A stretch of DNA of 64,000 bases, from contig JAANDG010000053.1 of assembly GCA_036852015.1 (NCBI GenBank), positions 186,001 through 250,000 on the forward strand, read 5' to 3'. This document shows, piece by piece, positions 58,631 through 64,000 of this stretch. The position numbers were made by a program, and so were the translations under genes. Position 1 is the stretch's first letter; every line of letters begins with the position of its first letter. The notes under the pieces are model-generated. The model saw only the letters and a list, made by a program, of their open reading frames with translations. It was not told the DNA's origin and did no database searches. The stretch comes from Pelodera strongyloides (lineage: Eukaryota; Nematoda; Chromadorea; Rhabditida; Rhabditidae).

Positions 58631-61600
58631 ATGGGTTTAAATCTATTAGTTGTGTTAAGTATATTAGTGACATTGGTTAGTGCAGATGATGCAGTGTACA
58701 TGTGCGATGAGAACAATACGGAAAACTGGTCAGTTTATAATTTTTTCATAAAATTATGAATACATATCTGCAACTCACTCAGATTCACGAGCGCGCGTAT
58801 ACTTTCGCGGATAGGCATCGCGCGGGTAGCCGCAATCGCACAGTCCGGGTAGCAAATAATGCGTAACCGCATCGTGCGCGCGCATCCATTTTTTAAGGAG
58901 CCGCACAGCGCGCTTGCGTTGAATACCATAATGAGCAAAAGATTTTTGTGGAAGATTTTTGGGAAGACGGCTTTTCTCGACTACCACGAAAGAACCACGT
59001 CCCATTTTTCCAGTGCTGCGGGAACCCGTATCTCCATGAAGAGTGATACTCGGCACAAAACAATAGAAGTGCCCCGCTACTGTTTTTACTTTTATAAAAT
59101 GAACAACTTATAGGTTTATCTACTGCCAAGGTCCAATATTAGAAGCAATGAACCTACTGAATGTAGTCAATGATACGAAGGATTACGTAGACATGCCACT
59201 CAAATTTCCGCCCAGTTCGTTATCTTTATTATTCAACTTTTTGGATTGTATTTCTGAATATGTCTCAAGCCTCAAGGGCGGGCTACTGACAAACACAAAT
59301 TTGGAAAAAAATACTATGCTGTACGTAAATTGCTGTGCATCGGATCAACCTGCTCACTATTTTTAGACTGTACCAGCCGGTTTTACCGGCCGGTTTTGAA
59401 ACGCATCGGGTACACCAACATTCTTATGCGTCATATGCAAATGAGCATAATTTAGCATAAAAAATAGCCCCAATTTGACCCCACTTCGCATAAATAAAAA
59501 GAATGCAGTTGTCCACGATGCGTTTCAAAAACCGGCCGGTATTTCGCTTTAATGATATGAAAAAATTGACACATAAATGAAGAATTTTTTATCAGCAATA
59601 CTTTCAGGAGAAGTTCAAGCAAAATTCAACACTTCTTTTGGCGGTCTGCAATGGGGCCAGATGAATGCAACATTAGTTTCTCAATTTTTACACGAAAATT
59701 TTGCGTGAGTATGCTTATGCTGTTACCGTTGAAATAAAGTAGGGACTGATTATGAGATGAATAGGTAACAAAATGAGCCATAATGGACTATATTCAACTT
59801 AAGATGTAAGCAATTTGTGTGTGTGCACCTTTCGCCACTGGATAAAAGTGAATAAATATTCAGTCGTTAGATAGTCACGGTGTTGGCGAAGCCGGTTACC
59901 GCCCAATACGCAAAAACCGTCGCGAAATGGTCGTCAGATAGCCGCGACAAGTCACGAAATGGACTTATTATTGTTTTGAATTTTCAGCCCAGCCGGATCT
60001 GAGATGCTCAACTGCACGCTGGATGATTGGGTGGAAAAGCCAAAGAAATTAATGCAAATTGTCGATCCACAATTACGACAATTTGCCCTCGACGTACATG
60101 GAATTTGGCAAAAGCTATGCAAAAAGGTGATTAAACTTGTGCGCAGTTACCGCGCTGAAAAGTGTGTGCGGCATGTGTGCCACAGGTGCGCCAACTGCAA
60201 TAGCTCCCCATGGGGCGCGAAGGCGCCGTATTGAAGACATAAAGATTACATATAAGTTCAGGTAGACCCAGACGTGGGAAAGAATCCCAGTCAGTATTCA
60301 CTTCTCTACGTACCAAACCAATTTATTGCACCAGGAGGCCGCTTCAGAGAATTTTATTATTGGGACGCTTATTGGATTGTGAAGGTTCGCCGTTTGTTTG
60401 TTATGATTATTTTCTGCCTTAAAGGGTCAGGCGCATTTCAAATGACCCCTATTTTTGATGATTCCATCTGATTCTCCATGTCAAATATAGTATGATGCAG
60501 TATTTTTTTAATTTGCAAGCGTAAAAATCACACACTATTGAGCAGTTTATCATGACCAGTCATACGCAACTATATGTCGCAGTTGGCACGCCCATTCGCC
60601 CTGATTGGCCAATATCGCATATCGCGATTGCCACGCCCAATAGAGCACCAAAACAAAACCTCTTCTGCTCACAGCTCACACTACAAATTCAGGGTTTGAT
60701 AGCTAGCGAAATGTACAAAACGGCCTTAGGAATGATCGACAATTTTGCGACAATCGTGATGAAATACGGGTTCATACCAAATGGAGGACGGGTTTATTAC
60801 CTTGGACGGTAAGGTTTATATTTCTAACCTAAAGTCACTTATGGAATTGCGTAGTGTATTGAAGTTCGAAGGATCTACTTATATTTCGACCCTGCATCTT
60901 ATGCACAATTATCTAACAATTACCTGGCAGGTTTAATAGAAGACTTGAAAAATATGCCCTTCATTATGAAAACGGTGGCACGAGGGGGGGGGCATGATCA
61001 CTAGAACACACCGTTTGTTTTGTCAAGAAGTATTCCACTGTTTAAGTTCACAACCTCCGCTATTCACTGGAATGTTATATGAGTGGTATCAAGCAACGGG
61101 CGACAAATCCACTCTACCAAAGTATATGGATGCCTTGGAAACAGAAATGTCGTGGTGGGATTCACAGCGTACGGTAAGTTTTCTTGTTTTTAGATTACCT
61201 ATGAATATTGAAGCACTTTTAGTCTTCTAGTCTTTTTTCCAAATTTAAAAGATCTCACTAATACTCCCTAAATTCTCCCTAAATTCTCCATAAATTAAGG
61301 TGCCCGTCACTGTGGCCGGAACCGGAACCACATATACAATGTACCAATACCGAACGGCCAGCAACACTTCCCGACCAGAGTCTTTCAAACATGATTATTA
61401 TGATGCACAACGCCTGAATCTAACCGATGATGCTATGAAGAAGCATTTTAAGGTTAGAGGTTGACTTGTGATGGTATAATGTTCAACATACTCTTAACAT
61501 TTCGAGAAGCATCGTATACTGACTGTCGTGCAAAAGCGGGATGTCGTGCAAAGCCAGTAATCTGACCAAATTAATTTTTTTCTTTTAATCTTTTTTTTAC

Positions 61601-62483
61601 GCTTCAACTTCAAGAGCGTGCACCTTTATACAAGGGTGAAAATACAGTTTCAATGTTTGCTTATGAAATGTTCCGCAGAGGTCCTGAGCAGTAGGCGACG
61701 AGTTCCAGCAATATATTGATTAAAGGGCCAGGCTGCCCCCGAGACAGTAGTTTGTTTAAAGTTTGAATACAACAGAAAACAAGAATAAGCACCATTTCAG
61801 AACGTAGCATCGACATGTGAATCCGGGTGGGATTTCTCATCGAGATGGTTCGCCGATCAGAAGAATTTTGGTACATATTGATAATATAATATTTATATTT
61901 ATATTTATATATTATATATATATTATATATATATATCATATTATATATATATATATATATATTATATACATATTATATATATTATGTATTATATATATCG
62001 GGCAGCTAACTGATGGTGACATTCGCCATGCACGCTTTAGTCAACCACTTGTACAAGGTTCTGCGCAAAACTCTTTTATTTTCAATACGATTCAGACGCA
62101 GTGGAAACGACCAATATTGTTCCGGTTGACCTGAACGCCTTCATAAATTGGAATATGGAAATCATGGAATATTTCTATGCAGAATTGGGTCAGTGTAATA
62201 ACGCATAATAAGTCATACGCTTTGAATCCTGTATTGAATCACCCAAAGTGTAAAAGATTTATAAATTGGAATCCCTCAATTTCTAGGAAACACGACACTC
62301 TCGCAGCACTATCGCGAACGAAAGTTGCAGCTTCGCCGGTCGATACAAAATGTTTTCTATAGTGAAGAGAAAGGAGCATGGTTCGATTATAATCTCAGAA
62401 CTAATAGGTAATTATTTATCCGACGATCTATGATTTCCGCTCGCAGTCATCATTGTGTAATCTTGCATTTTTTCCGGTGAAAA

Positions 62484-62517
<34 letters not shown>

Positions 62518-63889
62518 AAAACGGTTTTTTGAAACACATATAGATACCAGCCTTCTTATGCAGCTTTTGCCAAGTAACCTAAATTAGAATAAAAAATAGA
62601 GCTAAATTCGAGCAACATAGCATAAATAAATGCGTAAGAATTCAGTTGTCCTAACATTTTTAGAACATGAACATGTACGTGAGTTTATTTGATTATTGTT
62701 TTTTTCCATCGGTATGCTCCTTGATCTTGATTCATCAGCTTTTTTTGCAGTATCAATCCTACATACTATGCTTCCGTGGTCGCCCCTCTATTCACCGATT
62801 CATTTAATTTACTCGAAGAAAGAAAGGCTGACCGTTTGGTGGATTACCTGAAGGTTAACATAATATAACATCATATAGTGCCGAATAGCTAATTAACATA
62901 ATATAACATCATATAGTGCCGAATAGCTTAAAAAATAAAATAAAATACAGTGTCGTCTCGCTGTGCGGTGGGGCCATGTCGGTTGCAAATATACGTGTAA
63001 ACAACAGCGAATATCGTTATCTTGTTATATAAAAGAGTGACTGTAGCGTAATTTGCATACCGATGTGCGTTACGGAAATGCATGTGTTCGGGTATAAAAA
63101 GAGTTTCGCAGCTCAATATCGAAGTATGCATATGCAATTGTTTCCTATTATGTGAATTTCTTATGATAGGTTTGAAGCTTTGTATATAAGTATGCCTATG
63201 GGAAATAATCATATTTGCATGTAAGTCCCCTCAGGCGGAGTGAGCCGACTGGTGCTAAATAATGTGTCAAAAAATATAGACAACTTTTCTAAAAATATTT
63301 TATTTCAGAATAGCAGCGTACTCATCTATCCCGAGGGTGTACCCACGTCTCTCTTGGTGGGTTGCATTCTGTTTGAAGGTAGCCAGCTAAATTTCCCACA
63401 TTTTAAAACTACCGTACAGCCAATTTCAAGCACAGAAGCTACGCAGAGCTCAGTTATTATTAAAAAAATTCACGCTTCAAGAGGGTGCACCTTTATTCAA
63501 GGGTGAAAATACAGATTCAATGTTTGCTTATGACATGTTCCGCAGAGGTCCTGAGAGCAGTAGGCGACGAGTTCCAGATGACAAATTGTTCGACGTCTTC
63601 GGGCTAGGGCCAGGAGGGATCGCCCATGATTCCCTCGCCTGGTGGTGGTTTCAAAGGTGTCACGGGCCGGAATCGAACTCGGGTCGATTGCGTTAGAGAC
63701 CCGAGTTATCCGGCGATGCTGGGTCTAGCCGTCTAGCTTTTGATTTACTTTTTTTTGGATACGACTTTGCAAGATAGTATATCTTAGAATTCATCGCAAC
63801 AGTGGGATTTTCCCAATGGATGGGGAAATTTGAATCATTTGATGGCAGAGGGATTGAGAAAATCCAGGAGTCCTACAGCACAGAAACTG
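58631..63889 (+). CDS. Secreted trehalase (GH37), 14 exons seen, 3' end beyond the window
   Basis: The exons are 58631-58728, 59114-59214, 59608-59704, 59988-60126, 60262-60384, 60693-60808, 61047-61173, 61300-61452, 61801-61870, 62096-62188, 62287-62407, 62751-62853, 63309-63356 and 63788-63889. All phases agree, giving 497 residues so far. Trehalase splits trehalose into two glucose units. Residues 1-18 are a signal peptide ending V-S-A. Landmarks in order: I-Y-C-Q-G-P-I-L-E-A and V-D-M-P-L-K; P-G-G-R-F-R-E-F-Y-Y-W-D-A-Y-W (signature 1); S-Q-P-P-L-F and E-S-G-W-D-F-S-S-R-W-F with the likely catalytic Asp; P-E-G-V-P-T-S-L; and Q-Q-W-D-F-P-N-G-W (signature 2). The catalytic Glu region and C-terminus lie past the right edge. 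The ATG follows a TTGCAG acceptor directly, which suggests a 5' leader intron or a trans-splice site. Intron 5 holds a truncated family B element. Confidence 0.93.
59365..59555. repeat. Palindromic repeat of the AAACCGG/CGCTTTA type in trehalase intron
   Basis: The left end reads CCGGCCGGTTTTGAAACGCA and the right end GCGTTTCAAAAACCGGCCGG, followed by TATTTCGCTTTA. The arms carry TTCTTATGCGTCATATGCAA-like blocks. This is the best-preserved copy of the family in the window. Confidence 0.75.
60419..60650. repeat. TTAA palindromic element, family B (copy 5, truncated)
   Basis: The left end is intact apart from one change (TTAAAGGGTCAGGCGCATTT). The right half is missing after CACGCCCAATAGAGCA. 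It lies in trehalase intron 5, and its broken end is about 40 bp before the exon 6 acceptor. Confidence 0.8.
62488..62516. repeat. T homopolymer in trehalase intron
   Basis: An uninterrupted T run of about 29 bases. It is followed by a sequence resembling the AAACCGG/CGCTTTA palindromic family (ACGGTTTTTTGAAACACAT), so it may be the eroded edge of such a copy. Confidence 0.7.
63468..63725 (-). repeat. tRNA-derived SINE-like repeat in trehalase intron
   Basis: On the minus strand the 5' part (63725-63650) resembles a tRNA with box B GAGTTCGATTCC and a GGCCCG end. A body follows, ending in GAATCTGTATTTTCACCC. A second, partial copy of the 3' body lies at about 61604-61714 in another intron of the same gene (shared CAATGTTTGCTTATGA and TTCCGCAGAGGTCCTGAG on the plus strand). 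Confidence 0.55.
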
Positions 63890-64000
63890 GTATTCTAATT
63901 TCTTTATATATGTTGTTTTATCACTTTTTTTCTCCCAAAGGGAAATTTAATATATCAAAAAAAATTCTGAAAATTTCTGAAAAAAAAAAACTGTATCATT

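Noticed and set aside
61817..62134. 105-codon ORF across the TA-rich trehalase intron
   Set aside because: It mixes the end of exon 9 in the wrong frame with TA repeats (I-Y-I-Y). The trehalase frame explains the conserved parts.

Overview
The window looks like nuclear DNA from a nematode, most likely a rhabditid of the Caenorhabditis type. Four things support this. Genes are split into many short exons whose introns end in TTTCAG and start with GTAAG/GTGAG. One gene encodes a nematode-type nuclear hormone receptor. The other families (UGT, Ly6-like, SLC7, Rh, secreted trehalase) are typical of these worms. An internal tract of TTAGGC, the nematode telomere unit, lies at about 45.86-45.92 kb. 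There are no long bacterial-style ORFs. I built the gene models by hand from protein-family similarity, splice sites and codon phase.

Layout. 1-69 (+): last codons of a gene that enters from the left. 2.5-3.0 kb (-): a small secreted Thr-rich protein. 8.4-10.7 kb (+): a six-exon Ly6/three-finger-like secreted or anchored protein. 11.3-13.7 kb (-): two small unidentified models. 16.3-17.7 kb (-): a broken SLC7 amino-acid transporter with a 7-bp tandem duplication that shifts frame. 19.0-26.0 kb (-): a complete 13-exon UDP-glycosyltransferase. 26-38 kb: mostly repeats plus weak candidate genes, one of which (35.1-36.9 kb, -) has phase-consistent exons. 38.1-49.1 kb (-): a complete ten-exon nuclear hormone receptor; one 7.1-kb intron holds a 5-kb foldback element, other repeats and the telomere-like tract. 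51.9-57.0 kb (+): an Rh-family ammonium/CO2 channel. 58.6 kb to the right edge (+): a secreted GH37 trehalase, cut off by the window end.

Repeats fill much of the rest. The main group is short palindromic elements that begin and end at TTAA with AAAGG termini (at least six families, some abutting at a shared TTAA). There are also long-inverted-repeat foldback elements, tRNA-derived repeats and minisatellites. Many sit inside introns of otherwise intact genes.

The genes do not form an obvious operon or pathway. UGT and NHR are both classes often linked to xenobiotic response, but nothing in the sequence shows that they work together here. I found no CRISPR array, rRNA, integrase or other specialised system.
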